The notes: a model not told the origin generated them from the letters alone. Counted from the stretch's first letter, positions 8,580-17,098 are shown. The stretch is DNA of 64,000 nt from Tabrizicola_A sp964393035 (GCA_964393035.1 CAYMRX010000001.1:434001-498000); one strand, 5' to 3'. Numbers and translations: made by a program.

Positions 8580-9505
8580 GGCAGCACCAGCGGCGTGACG
8601 GAAAACAGCTCGGCCGGTTGCAACAGCAGATCAAAGGCAATCTTGATCGCCACCGTCAAAACCATGACGGCCAGCAGGATGCGCAGTTGTTCGGCCTTCA
8701 GCTTGACCCCGACAAGCGTGCCAAGCTGCGCCCCGACGACACCGCCCGCAATCAGCAAAAGCGCCAGCATCATGTCGACGGTATGGCTGTTCACCGCATG
8801 CACCACCGTGGTGAACCCGGTAACGAAGATGATCTGGAACAGCGAGGTGCCGATCACCACCTTGGTCGGCATGCCAAGGATGTAGATCATCGCCGGAACC
8901 AGAATGAACCCGCCGCCAACCCCCATGATGCCCGCCAGAAAGCCCACCAGCGCGCCAACACCCAAAGGCGGCAACACCGAAATATAAAGGCCCGAGGCGC
9001 GGAACTTCATCTTGAAGGGCAGGCCATGCACCCATGTATGGATATGGGCGCGCCGCACCGGGGGCGCCCCACCATGCCGCCGCACGCGCAACAGGGCCCG
9101 GGCGCTTTCGGCAAACATCATGGTGCCAATCAGGCCCAAAAACAGCACATAGGACAGTTGCACGAAAAGATCGACCTGACCCAGAGAGGACATATAGGAA
9201 AACACCTGCACGCCGGACCATGACCCGATCAGACCGCCGACCATAAGCACCAGCCCCATGCGGAAATCGACCGCCTTGCGCTTCAGCTGCGCCAGAACCC
9301 CCGAAATCGACGAGGCCACCACCTGATTGGCCCCGGTGGCCACCGCAATGCCGGGGGGCACCCCGATGAACAGCAGGAACGGGGTTATCAGAAACCCGCC
9401 GCCGACCCCGAACATGCCCGACAAAAACCCCACAATACCGCCAATCCCCAAAAGAAGGATGGCGTTGACCGAGACCTCGGCGATGGGGAGGTACAGTTGG
9501 AACAT
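8576..9505 (-). CDS. TSUP (TauE/SafE) family permease
   Basis: About 309 residues with eight to nine hydrophobic helices and the duplicated family motif (GFLSGMFGVGGGFLITP near the N-terminus and GFLAGIMGVGGGFILVP in the second half). TSUP proteins move sulfite, sulfoacetate, taurine-derived or other organosulfur anions across the inner membrane. ATG 9505 is preferred over an upstream TTG at 9529, though its ribosome-binding site is weak. Translationally coupled to the TIGR02186 gene downstream. The substrate is unassigned. Confidence 0.88.
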   Translation of the reverse strand: MFQLYLPIAEVSVNAILLLGIGGIVGFLSGMFGVGGGFLITPFLLFIGVPPGIAVATGANQVVASSISGVLAQLKRKAVDFRMGLVLMVGGLIGSWSGVQVFSYMSSLGQVDLFVQLSYVLFLGLIGTMMFAESARALLRVRRHGGAPPVRRAHIHTWVHGLPFKMKFRASGLYISVLPPLGVGALVGFLAGIMGVGGGFILVPAMIYILGMPTKVVIGTSLFQIIFVTGFTTVVHAVNSHTVDMMLALLLIAGGVVGAQLGTLVGVKLKAEQLRILLAVMVLTVAIKIAFDLLLQPAELFSVTPLVLP

Positions 9506-9624
9506 CGGATCGGGATCTGGGAGGTGCAAAGGGCCTGATTTCCCAAGACTTGCGCCTGTTTCCGGGCCTTGTCAAATCCAGTTTGCACCGATGGGTCAGG
9601 CCAGATTCCCAAAGGTTTTTCGGG

Positions 9625-10548
9625 CTAGCCCTGCGGGGTCATCGCCTTGCGGCCCTTTGACCGCTCCAGCCCCAGGCGCCGTTCGCGCCAGATGATGAGG
9701 ATGCCCGCCGATATGACCAGAGCCGCCCCGCCCAGCATCGTCCATGTCGGCACTTCGGCAAAGACGAAATAGCCGATCAGAAGCGCGAACAGCATCGAGG
9801 CATAATCGAATGGCGCGACCAAGGAGGCGTCCGCCTCGCGGTAAGACGAGGTCAGCAGAATCTGCCCCACCCCACCCAACAGCCCGGCCCCGACAAGGGT
9901 CATCGCCTCGCGCGGGCTGGGGACGACCCAACCGAAGGGGATGGTGGCCAGTGACAGGACCGTCGCGGTCAGCGAAAACCAGAACACGATGGCAGAGGTG
10001 TTTTCGCTGACGACAAGCTTGCGCACAAAGACCTGCGCCAAGGCGGCAAAGACAGCGCCGCCAAGCACCAGCATCGCACCGAAGGCCTCGCGGTGGCCCG
10101 CCGCCTCGCCGGTCAGCACTGTCAGGCGCGGCGACAGCACGATCAACACGCCGGTCAGCCCCAACGCGACCGAGGCAAGACGGAACAGCCGCACCTCCTC
10201 GCCCAGAAACATCGCGGCGAAGACAACCACCAGCAGGGGTGCGGCATAGCCGATGGCGGTGACTTCGGGCAGCGGCAGATAGCCAAGGCCGGCAAAACCC
10301 AGCCCCATGGCCAGCGTGCCCATCAGCCCGCGCCAGACATGGCCGATGGGGTTCTTTGCCTTGAACCCGGTCGCCAATTCCCGCCGCAGGAACAGCCAGA
10401 CCACGATCACCGGAATGGCAAAGGCCGACCGAAAGAACACCGCCTGCCCGGATGGCACATGGGCGGCCGTGGTCTTGATCATCGCGGACATCACGATGAA
10501 CACCAGAACCGAGCCGAGTTTCAGGGCAATGCCGCGCAAGGGTCGCAT
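9625..10548 (-). CDS. DMT superfamily (EamA) permease
   Basis: A 307-residue protein with ten predicted membrane helices arranged as two EamA repeats, typical of drug/metabolite transporters. Start ATG 10548 has a clear AAGGAG ribosome-binding site. The 95 bp between it and the TSUP gene shows no obvious promoter or hairpin. Such permeases export or import amino acids, nucleobases or other small metabolites; the divergent neighbour is adenine deaminase, which makes purine-related transport a possibility but no more. Inner-membrane localisation. Confidence 0.85.
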   Translation of the reverse strand: MRPLRGIALKLGSVLVFIVMSAMIKTTAAHVPSGQAVFFRSAFAIPVIVVWLFLRRELATGFKAKNPIGHVWRGLMGTLAMGLGFAGLGYLPLPEVTAIGYAAPLLVVVFAAMFLGEEVRLFRLASVALGLTGVLIVLSPRLTVLTGEAAGHREAFGAMLVLGGAVFAALAQVFVRKLVVSENTSAIVFWFSLTATVLSLATIPFGWVVPSPREAMTLVGAGLLGGVGQILLTSSYREADASLVAPFDYASMLFALLIGYFVFAEVPTWTMLGGAALVISAGILIIWRERRLGLERSKGRKAMTPQG

Positions 10549-10665
10549 GGGGGTCTCCTTGGTGTTGGTGTTTCACCCTTTGGCAAAGGCTGCAAGGGTT
10601 TGCGGCAATTCCCGGCTTGCGGCACATCCAAGCTTGATGTTCCCTGTCTCCAAAGGAGACCTGCC

Positions 10666-12366
10666 ATGACGATTGCCCCACTTGCCGACCGCATCGACCA
10701 GGGCCGTGGCCTGACCCCCGCCGATCTGGTGCTGAAAGGGGCGCAGGTCTTCGATCTTGTCACCGGCGCCTTGGTGCAAACCGATGTGGCGATCTGCGGC
10801 GATACCATTGTCGGCGTTTTCGGCAGCTATACCGGCAAGCGCGAGATCGACCTTTCCGGCAAGGTGCTGGTTCCGGGTTTCATCGACACGCATCTGCATA
10901 TCGAATCCTCACTGGTCACACCGTTTGAGTTTGACCGCTGCGTCACCCCGCGCGGCGTGACGACCGCGATTTGCGATCCGCATGAGATTGCCAATGTCTG
11001 CGGGCTGGTGGGCATCGAGTATTTCCTCGAAGCCTCGGCGCTCACGCTGATGGACATCCGCGTGCAACTGTCCTCCTGCGTGCCGTCGACCCATATGGAA
11101 ACCACCGGCGCGCGGCTGATGGCGGATGACCTAATCCCCTTGAGGGATCATCCCCGCGTGATCGGCCTGGCGGAATTCATGAACTACCCCGGTGTCTTGA
11201 TGAAAGACCCCGGCTGCATGGCAAAGCTGGAGGCATGGCAGGGGCGGCACATTGACGGCCATGCGCCCTTGCTGCGCGGCAATGATCTGAACGGCTATAT
11301 CGCCGCGGGCATCCGCACCGAGCATGAGGCAACAACCTATGACGAGGGGCTGGAGAAGCTGCGCAAGGGGATGCGGGTTCTGATCCGCGAGGGATCAGTG
11401 TCAAAGGATCTGCACGCGCTGGTCGGGCTTTTGACCGAGCGCCACGCGCCCTATCTGTGTCTTTGCACCGATGACCGCAACCCTTTGGATATTGCCGAAC
11501 ACGGGCATCTCGACTGGATCATCCGCACCGCGATTGCCTTGGGGGCAGAGCCGCTGGCCGTCTACCGTGCCGCCAGCCTTTCGGCGGCAGAGGCCTTTGG
11601 CCTGAAAGACCGCGGGTTGATCGCGCCGGGCAAGCGGGCGGATATTGCGGTGATCGACACACTGGCAGGTTGCCATGTGTCGGCGGTTTTTGCCGGCGGC
11701 GTGGAGGTGACCGACGCCGCCTTTGCCGCGCGCCAGACGATCGCCCCCGTCGCCCGCCATTCGGTGAAGGCCCCGAAGATCGAGCCACATCATTTCCGCG
11801 CGGGCGGCAACCGGGTGGAAACCCCGGTCATCGGCATCGTACCGGGCAAGATCATCACGCCACATCTGATCTTTGACATCGCGCCTGAGGATGGGGACAA
11901 AAAACCCGATCTTGCCCGCGACCTGATCCGCATCGCGGTGATCGAACGCCATGGGGTGAACGGTAACCGGGCGACGGGGTTCGTGCAGGGATTCGGGCTG
12001 AAACGCGGGGCGATTGCCTCGACCGTTTGTCACGATCATCACAACATTGCCGTTGTCGGCGCGGATTATGCCGATATGGCGCTGGCAGCGAACCGTCTGT
12101 CAGAGATCGAAGGCGGTTTCGTGGTGGTTGGGGGGGGCAAGATCTTGGCCGAACTTGCCCTGCCCGTGGCGGGGTTGATGAGCTTGCAGCCCTTTGAACA
12201 GGTTCACCATGACCTGATCGTCCTGCGGGCAGCAGCGAAATCCTTGGGCGTGGTGCTGGAAGAACCCTTCCTGCAACTCGCCTTCCTTGCCCTGCCCGTG
12301 ATCCCCCATCTGAAGATCACCGATCACGGCATGGTGGATGTGGACCGGTTTGAAGTGATCCCTTAG
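10666..12366 (+). CDS. ade: Adenine deaminase
   Basis: 566 residues, the usual length for the Ade family of amidohydrolases, which convert adenine to hypoxanthine and ammonia for purine salvage. The metal-binding motif GFIDTHLHIESS is present near residue 65, with later histidines (ICDPHE, GHAPLL) and the CTDD segment as expected for a binuclear metal centre. The ATG is preceded by AAAGGAG at a good spacing. The gene converges on a GNAT gene and the two stop codons overlap. Soluble cytoplasmic enzyme. Confidence 0.92.
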   Translation: MTIAPLADRIDQGRGLTPADLVLKGAQVFDLVTGALVQTDVAICGDTIVGVFGSYTGKREIDLSGKVLVPGFIDTHLHIESSLVTPFEFDRCVTPRGVTTAICDPHEIANVCGLVGIEYFLEASALTLMDIRVQLSSCVPSTHMETTGARLMADDLIPLRDHPRVIGLAEFMNYPGVLMKDPGCMAKLEAWQGRHIDGHAPLLRGNDLNGYIAAGIRTEHEATTYDEGLEKLRKGMRVLIREGSVSKDLHALVGLLTERHAPYLCLCTDDRNPLDIAEHGHLDWIIRTAIALGAEPLAVYRAASLSAAEAFGLKDRGLIAPGKRADIAVIDTLAGCHVSAVFAGGVEVTDAAFAARQTIAPVARHSVKAPKIEPHHFRAGGNRVETPVIGIVPGKIITPHLIFDIAPEDGDKKPDLARDLIRIAVIERHGVNGNRATGFVQGFGLKRGAIASTVCHDHHNIAVVGADYADMALAANRLSEIEGGFVVVGGGKILAELALPVAGLMSLQPFEQVHHDLIVLRAAAKSLGVVLEEPFLQLAFLALPVIPHLKITDHGMVDVDRFEVIP

Positions 12367-12938
12367 GCCAGCGTCTTGGTCATCAAGATCCACTCTGACG
12401 CATCAACCTGCCAATCGCCTTTCACCACAGGACGGCGGGCGATCTCGGTATAACCTTTGGCCGCATATAGCCGCTGGGCATCAAGATGGGTGTCGGCGGT
12501 GATCAGGCTGATGGTCTTGCGGCCCGCCGCGCGGGTGATCTCCTCGGCCTTGACCAAAAGCGCAGAACCGCAACCCTTGCCGCGCGCGCCGTCATAGGTG
12601 GCAAGGACATTCAGATACCACGACCCCGGCGCCATGGCTTCCAACTCCAGCAGCGGAACGAAGATCGGCGGCGTGTCAGCGGCGATGGGGCTTGGCTCAT
12701 CCTCGGCCGGATAGCCCAGAAGACAGGCGGCAACCGCGCCATCGACCTCGGCCAGCCAGGCGTTGCGATACGAGAAACTTCCCGCCTCTCGCGCCGCGCG
12801 CTCCATGCCATAGGCCAGCGCATCGCCATCGGGCCCGACCGATTTGCGCCAGAAATGCAAAGGCAGATCATCCGCCGCCATGTTGATAAAACGCACCAGA
12901 TGCGCGGCGTCCGACGCCTTGGCTTCGCGGATCAGCAT
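12363..12938 (-). CDS. GNAT family N-acetyltransferase
   Basis: 191 residues from ATG 12938, with the acetyl-CoA pyrophosphate-binding loop RGKGCG after a central beta strand (WYLNVLATYDGARGKG) and a typical C-terminal YAAKGYTEIAR segment. It would transfer an acyl group from acyl-CoA to an amine of an unidentified metabolite or protein. The stop codon overlaps that of adenine deaminase in convergent orientation, leaving no room for a terminator. Confidence 0.85.
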   Translation of the reverse strand: MLIREAKASDAAHLVRFINMAADDLPLHFWRKSVGPDGDALAYGMERAAREAGSFSYRNAWLAEVDGAVAACLLGYPAEDEPSPIAADTPPIFVPLLELEAMAPGSWYLNVLATYDGARGKGCGSALLVKAEEITRAAGRKTISLITADTHLDAQRLYAAKGYTEIARRPVVKGDWQVDASEWILMTKTLA

Positions 12939-13020
12939 GGTGTCCCCCTTTGGTTTCCGCGCACAGAAACCAAAATCCCGCAGCGCTTGCAACCACCGCC
13001 ATCGCCGCCTACCACTGGGC

Positions 13021-13048
13021 CAAACCCTGACCCCCAAACCCTGACCCT
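13021..13048. repeat. Two-copy 14-bp tandem repeat
   Basis: The unit CAAACCCTGACCCC is present twice head to tail (13/14 identical) in the short gap upstream of a cupin gene. It sits about 13 bp before the chosen start codon. It may be simple slippage; a regulatory role is not supported by anything else. Confidence 0.6.
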
Positions 13049-13060
13049 ATGAGGACCAAC

Positions 13061-13414
13061 ATGACCGACATGGTTTTCCGCTTCCCCGCCCCCGGCCCCG
13101 AGCCAATGACGACCGACCTTGAAGGTTGGACCAAGATCGAGGGCACGCCCACGATGAAAACCTGGGTGCAGCATACCTCGATCGACGGCTCGGTCATCAG
13201 CGGCACATGGGAGGCGACGCTGGGCACCTGGCACGCGGCCTATAAGTTTTACGAATTCGTCCACCTGATCGACGGCCAGATCACCATCACCCCCGACGGC
13301 GGCGCGGCGGTCACCTTGCACCCCGGCGATGGCTTCGTGGTGGAGCCGGGCTTCAAGGGCACCTGGAAGATCGAAAAGCCGGTGCGCAAGCATTTCTGCA
13401 TCAAGTTGAAGTAA
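13061..13414 (+). CDS. Cupin domain protein (DUF861/Cupin_3)
   Basis: 117 residues forming one small cupin barrel. The sequence MTDMVFRFP, TWEATLGTWHAAY and LHPGDGFVVEPGFKGTW is typical of Cupin_3 (DUF861) proteins related to ureidoglycine aminohydrolase and other ethanolamine-type cupins. ATG 13061 has GAGGACC 7 bp upstream and is preferred over ATG 13049. Function is unassigned. A GC-rich hairpin follows the stop, so it is probably monocistronic. Proximity to adenine deaminase is compatible with purine/ureide catabolism but does not prove it. Confidence 0.75.
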   Translation: MTDMVFRFPAPGPEPMTTDLEGWTKIEGTPTMKTWVQHTSIDGSVISGTWEATLGTWHAAYKFYEFVHLIDGQITITPDGGAAVTLHPGDGFVVEPGFKGTWKIEKPVRKHFCIKLK

Positions 13415-13422
13415 CCGCGAAA

Positions 13423-13450
13423 GCGGCGGCCTTGCCCGCATGGCCGCCGC
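13423..13450 (+). terminator. Hairpin after the cupin gene
   Basis: Perfect 9-bp stem GCGGCGGCC / GGCCGCCGC with a 10-base loop, 8 bp after the cupin stop. No T-run follows, so it is a terminator candidate or 3' stabilising structure rather than a textbook intrinsic terminator. Confidence 0.5.
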
Positions 13451-13469
13451 GCCCCGGCTGGCGCGAACC

Positions 13470-13530
13470 TAACGTCACGCGCCCATCTGACGCGACGTTA
13501 CATTTACGTTAACGTAAAGCGCGCTACTAT
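13470..13530 (+). promoter_or_regulatory. Operator/promoter region of the merR-acd operon
   Basis: A perfect 16-bp palindrome TTTACGTTAACGTAAA lies at 13503-13518. A second dyad, TAACGTC (13470-13476) and GACGTTA (13494-13500), is just upstream. TACTAT at 13525-13530 could be the -10 box, and the palindrome would then lie in the spacer, as usual for MerR-type regulators that act on a lengthened spacer. The ACGTTAACGT core resembles sites described for LiuR-type MerR regulators of acyl-CoA catabolism as I remember them. Binding by the downstream MerR protein is inferred. Confidence 0.65.
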
Positions 13531-13585
13531 CATGCTCATGAGCCCCCATTTTGGGGATACCCGCCAACCGCGCGATCACGTGAGC

Positions 13586-14002
13586 ATGACTGACACCACA
13601 GACACCCTCTCTATCCGGCAGATGTGTGACACCTTTGACGTCACCCCTCGCACCTTGCGCTTTTATGAGGCGAAGGAACTGTTGTTCCCGATCCGCCTTG
13701 GCACGCGACGGCTTTTCACCCGGGCCGACCGGGCGCGGCTGGCCCTGATCCTGCGGGGCAAGCGCTTTGGCTTCAGCCTTGAAGATATCCGTCAGCTTCT
13801 GGCGATGTATGACCGCGACGGCTCCAATCAGGCGCAACTGTTGCGCACCTATGACATCGCCAAAGACCGGCTGGCGCAGATGGAAGCCCAACGCGCCGAG
13901 TTGGAAGTGGCAATTGCCGATCTGAAAACCCAACTGGCCGAGGGCGAGAAGATGATCGCTGCCTTCCGTGCCCCGCCAACCGAAAAAGGGAGCGACCAAT
14001 GA
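13586..14002 (+). CDS. MerR-family regulator, probable LiuR-like regulator of acyl-CoA oxidation
   Basis: 138 residues: N-terminal MerR winged helix (DVTPRTLRFYE, KRFGFSLEDIRQLL, residues about 8-80) and a C-terminal coiled coil (about 90-125). It has no metal-binding cysteines. It starts at ATG 13586 and its stop overlaps the acyl-CoA dehydrogenase start by 4 bp, so regulator and first enzyme are cotranscribed. The palindromic operator upstream suggests autoregulation. LiuR/SauR-type MerR proteins control branched-chain or fatty-acid degradation; the exact ligand cannot be read here. Paralogous to the MerR protein at 5060-5434. Confidence 0.85.
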   Translation: MTDTTDTLSIRQMCDTFDVTPRTLRFYEAKELLFPIRLGTRRLFTRADRARLALILRGKRFGFSLEDIRQLLAMYDRDGSNQAQLLRTYDIAKDRLAQMEAQRAELEVAIADLKTQLAEGEKMIAAFRAPPTEKGSDQ

Positions 14003-15774
14003 CCACCTATACTGCCCCGCTGAAGGATATGGATTTCCTGCTGCATGATGTGCTGAACGTCTCGGAGCGCGATATTCCCGGCTATGCCGATCTGGATCGC
14101 AGCTTCACCGGCGCCGTGCTGGAGGAGGCGGGCAAACTGGCCGCCGATGTGCTGGCCCCGTTGAATGCGGTCGGCGACCAAGAAGGCTGCGTGCTGGAAA
14201 ACGGCGTGGTGCGCACCCCATCGGGGTTCAAGGCGGCCTTCGATCAACTGCGGCAGGGTGGCTGGACGGCGCTGGACTGTGACCCGGACTATGGCGGTCA
14301 GGGCCTGCCCTACCTCATGGGCACGGCGGTGGGCGAGATCATGGTTTCGGCCAATATGGCCTTCAACATGTATCAGGGCCTGACCCATGGCGCCTATTCG
14401 GCAATCCATGCCCATGGCACCGCCGAACAAAAGGCGATGTATCTGCCCAAGATGGTAAGCTGCGACTGGACCGGCACCATGAACCTGACCGAACCTCATT
14501 GCGGCACCGATCTGGGCCTGATGCGGACGCGTGCAGAACCGCAGGCGGATGGCAGCTACAAGATCACCGGGACGAAGATTTTCATCTCGGCCGGTGAACA
14601 TGACATGAGCGACAACATCATCCATCTGGTGCTGGCCAAGGCGCCGGGCGGGGGTGAGGGGACAAAAGGGATTTCCCTTTTCATCGTGCCGAAATTTCTG
14701 GTGAACGACGACGGCTCTTTGGGCGCGCGCAACGCCCTTGCGGTGGGCAAGGTCGAACACAAGATGGGCATTCACGGCAATGCCACCTGCGTGATGAACT
14801 ATGACGGGGCGACAGGCTGGCTTCTGGGCGATCTGCACAAAGGCATGCGCGCCATGTTCACCATGATGAACGAGGCGCGGCTGGGCGTCGGCCTGCAAGG
14901 CTATGCCGTGGCCGAAGCCGCCTATCAGAACGCGCTCGGCTATGCCAAGGACCGCCTGCAAGGCCGGGCGATCACCGGGGCAGAGAACCTTTCCGGCCCC
15001 GCGGACCCGCTGATCGTGCATCCCGACATCCGCCGCAACCTGATGGACCAGAAATCCTTTGTCGAAGGCGCCCGCGCCCTGACTTTCTGGGCGGCGAGCC
15101 TGATCGACCAGACCCACCGCAAGGGGGATGCCGCAGCCGATGGGCTGGTCAGCCTGATGATCCCCGTCATCAAGGGCTTCCAGACCGACCGCGGCTTTGA
15201 GATGGCCGTGCAGGCCCAGCAAATCTGGGGCGGGCATGGCTATATCGAGGACAACGGCATGAGCCAGTTCGTCCGCGACGCCCGCATCGCGCAGATCTAC
15301 GAAGGTGCAAACGGCGTGCAGGCGCTGGATCTTGTGGGCCGCAAGCTGACGGCCGATGGCGGCAAACATGTGATGGCCTTTTTTGAAATGGTGAAAACCG
15401 AATGCAAGGTGCATGACGCCGATCCCCGGATGACCGCCTTCACCGATCCGTTGAAACAGGCCTCCAAGGCCATGCAGGCCGCGGGAATGTTCTTCATGCA
15501 AAACGGCATGAAGGCCCCCAATGCCGCACTGGCCGGAAGCTATGATTTCATGCTGTTGATGGGCCATGTCTGCATGGGCCTGATGTGGACCCGCATGGCG
15601 CGCGCCGCCTATGCGTCACTGGATGCGGGCGGCGGCGATGACGCCTTCCTCAACGCCAAGATCGCCACCGGCCGCTACTATATGACCCGCCAATTGCCGG
15701 CCTGCGCCATGCATCTGGCCCGCATCGAAAGCGGCGCCGATCCGGTGATGGCCTTGGCGGCGGAGGCGTTCTAA
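13999..15774 (+). CDS. Acyl-CoA dehydrogenase (591-residue, DmdC-like class)
   Basis: A long-form acyl-CoA dehydrogenase with N, middle and C-terminal ACAD domains plus the extra C-terminal domain typical of this 590-residue class. The FAD/substrate segment MNLTEPHCGTDLGLMRTRA and the C-terminal ARIAQIYEGANGVQALDLVG segment, with its active-site Glu, are intact. These proteins oxidise acyl-CoA to 2-enoyl-CoA; the same class includes the methylmercaptopropionyl-CoA dehydrogenase DmdC of DMSP demethylation, but most paralogs are fatty-acid enzymes. It overlaps merR by ATGA, and a hairpin follows the stop. Neighbouring thiolase and FadJ homologs support beta-oxidation. Confidence 0.9.
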   Translation: MTTYTAPLKDMDFLLHDVLNVSERDIPGYADLDRSFTGAVLEEAGKLAADVLAPLNAVGDQEGCVLENGVVRTPSGFKAAFDQLRQGGWTALDCDPDYGGQGLPYLMGTAVGEIMVSANMAFNMYQGLTHGAYSAIHAHGTAEQKAMYLPKMVSCDWTGTMNLTEPHCGTDLGLMRTRAEPQADGSYKITGTKIFISAGEHDMSDNIIHLVLAKAPGGGEGTKGISLFIVPKFLVNDDGSLGARNALAVGKVEHKMGIHGNATCVMNYDGATGWLLGDLHKGMRAMFTMMNEARLGVGLQGYAVAEAAYQNALGYAKDRLQGRAITGAENLSGPADPLIVHPDIRRNLMDQKSFVEGARALTFWAASLIDQTHRKGDAAADGLVSLMIPVIKGFQTDRGFEMAVQAQQIWGGHGYIEDNGMSQFVRDARIAQIYEGANGVQALDLVGRKLTADGGKHVMAFFEMVKTECKVHDADPRMTAFTDPLKQASKAMQAAGMFFMQNGMKAPNAALAGSYDFMLLMGHVCMGLMWTRMARAAYASLDAGGGDDAFLNAKIATGRYYMTRQLPACAMHLARIESGADPVMALAAEAF

Positions 15775-15781
15775 GCTGCAA

Positions 15782-15808
15782 GCCCGGAATTCCGCGCGAA
15801 TTCCGGGC
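15782..15808 (+). terminator. Strong hairpin after acyl-CoA dehydrogenase
   Basis: An 11-bp perfect stem, GCCCGGAATTC / GAATTCCGGGC, with a 5-base loop starts 7 bp after the stop codon. The following sequence is not T-rich, so it may act as a partial terminator or mRNA 3' end stabiliser, lowering expression of downstream genes. Confidence 0.55.
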
Positions 15809-15830
15809 CCTGTCCCTTGCGAGGTGCCCA

Positions 15831-16043
15831 ATGCCCAAACGTTTCCGCCTGACCCGCCGCTTTCCTGTCGCCATGACCGAAGACGGCTATCGCCGCCTGA
15901 AGCGCTTTTCCACCGAAGCGGGGCTGGATGAGGGTGAGGCGCTGTCGTTCCTGTTCGAACATTTCGATAGCGTGACCGACAAGGACAACCTGACCCACCG
16001 GCTCAGGCTGTTCAATGCGGAGTTGGACGAGCGCAAAGGATAG
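15831..16043 (+). CDS. Small conserved-looking protein of unknown function
   Basis: 70 residues starting at ATG 15831 with GAGG nearby. Very basic N-terminus (MPKRFRLTRRFP) and an acidic, helical C-terminal half (EAGLDEGEALSFLFEHFDSV). No signal peptide, membrane segment or recognised domain; I do not recognise the family. It sits between the acyl-CoA dehydrogenase hairpin and an inverted pair of dispersed repeats. Codon use matches the neighbours and the ribosome-binding site is convincing, so I consider it a real gene. The charge distribution would suit a small nucleic-acid or protein-binding adaptor, which is speculation. Confidence 0.7.
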   Translation: MPKRFRLTRRFPVAMTEDGYRRLKRFSTEAGLDEGEALSFLFEHFDSVTDKDNLTHRLRLFNAELDERKG

Positions 16044-16069
16044 GCCGCGCAGGCGGAGAGGGCGGATGC

Positions 16070-16100
16070 CTCCGGCGGGGGTATTTAGGCCAAGATGAAA
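16070..16100 (+). repeat. Dispersed intergenic repeat, copy A
   Basis: Carries the conserved tail GGGTATTT, two variable bases, GCCAAGATGAAA (16079-16100), preceded by a GC-rich segment with weak pairing (GGCGGA / TCCGGC). It lies downstream of the small unknown gene in the same orientation. It forms an inverted pair with copy B about 130 bp away. Confidence 0.8.
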
Positions 16101-16231
16101 GCAAATGGCCCCACCCCGAGTACCCGGCTTGGCTATCCGGTTGTCGGGATGGGGTTTCACCTTGGGTGGCCATCGGCTCCCCAGCCTGTGCCACAGGCAG
16201 AGTTTCGCGGAATAGTCTTAACAACCGGTTA

Positions 16232-16290
16232 TTCATCTTGGCAAAAATACCCTCGGGGGGCCGGGGGGCGAAGCGCCCCCGGGGGCGGGC
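16232..16290 (-). repeat. Dispersed intergenic repeat, copy B (inverted)
   Basis: Reads on the minus strand as a GC hairpin (arms 16264-16270 and 16274-16280, GGGGGCG / CGCCCCC with loop AAG) followed by the tail GGGTATTTTTGCCAAGATGAA. It ends 28 bp before the GST start codon. The 130 bp between copies A and B contain no supported ORF. Confidence 0.8.
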
Positions 16291-16317
16291 CGGGATGGAA
16301 CGGCAAAGGAGAAGGCG

Positions 16318-16956
16318 ATGACGATCACGCTTTATGGGTTTGGCGAAAGTGGCAATGCCTACAAGGTTGCCCTGATGTTGCAGGCGACCGCCACGCCCTG
16401 GAACTTGCGCTTTGTCGATTTTTTCAAGGGAGAGGCGCGCAGCCCGGAGTTCATGCGGCTCAATGAAATGGGCGAGGTGCCGGTACTGGTCGATGGCGAT
16501 CAGATACTGACGCAATCCGGATTGATCCTTGATCACCTCGCGCAGAAAACCGGGCAGTTTGGCGGCACGACGGCGGCAGAGGCGCGCGAGATCTGGCGCT
16601 GGATGCTATGGGACAATCACAAGCTGTCGACCCAGATCGGCACCACCCGGTTTCTGGCGAATTTCCTGCCCGAGGAAAAGCGTCCGGCCGGCGTCGTTCC
16701 CTTTCTGCAAGGGCGATTGAAGGCGGCCTACACCGTGCTGAACCGTCATCTTGAGGGGCGCGACTGGATCGTAGGCGAAGGCCCGACCATCGCGGATTAT
16801 TCCTGTTGCTCTTACCTTTACTATCCTGAACCCTTTGGCTTTTCCCGCGCCGACTGGCCCGCCATGGATCGCTGGCTGGACCGGATCGCGGCGCTGACCG
16901 GCTGGGCGCATCCCTATGACCTTATGCCGCGTGCGCTGGCGGGCGGGGCGGAATGA
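16318..16956 (+). CDS. Glutathione S-transferase
   Basis: 212 residues with a thioredoxin-like N-terminal GST domain (TLYGFGESGNAYKVALML; the VPVLVDGD cis-proline segment and QSGLILDHLA glutathione-binding Ser) and an all-helical C-terminal domain. ATG 16318 follows an AAAGGAGAAGG ribosome-binding site. The N-terminal Ser/Asn (ESGNAYK) may be the catalytic residue, as in beta/Ure2-like classes. Likely cytoplasmic detoxification of electrophiles; its place between acyl-CoA dehydrogenase and thiolase genes suggests handling of reactive enoyl intermediates, which is inference. Confidence 0.85.
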   Translation: MTITLYGFGESGNAYKVALMLQATATPWNLRFVDFFKGEARSPEFMRLNEMGEVPVLVDGDQILTQSGLILDHLAQKTGQFGGTTAAEAREIWRWMLWDNHKLSTQIGTTRFLANFLPEEKRPAGVVPFLQGRLKAAYTVLNRHLEGRDWIVGEGPTIADYSCCSYLYYPEPFGFSRADWPAMDRWLDRIAALTGWAHPYDLMPRALAGGAE

Positions 16957-17098
16957 TCCGCCATGCATCTTCCACCATTGGGCGTGTCATGACGCAGCGA
17001 AACCATTGCCTGTGGGGTGGCCAAAGCGGATCATGGCGCAAGAGACTCGCCGCGTATGGAACCACCTGCACCACTGACCCGAGCTTGGAGTAACCTTG

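Noticed and set aside
13849..15567. A 572-codon minus-strand open frame opposite the acyl-CoA dehydrogenase
   Set aside because: Shadow of a gene with an intact active site and operon coupling; the antisense product is His/Gly-rich without motifs.
16101..16231. Possible small gene between repeats A and B
   Set aside because: A frame is open but has no ribosome-binding site or recognisable protein, and the segment is bounded by repeats.
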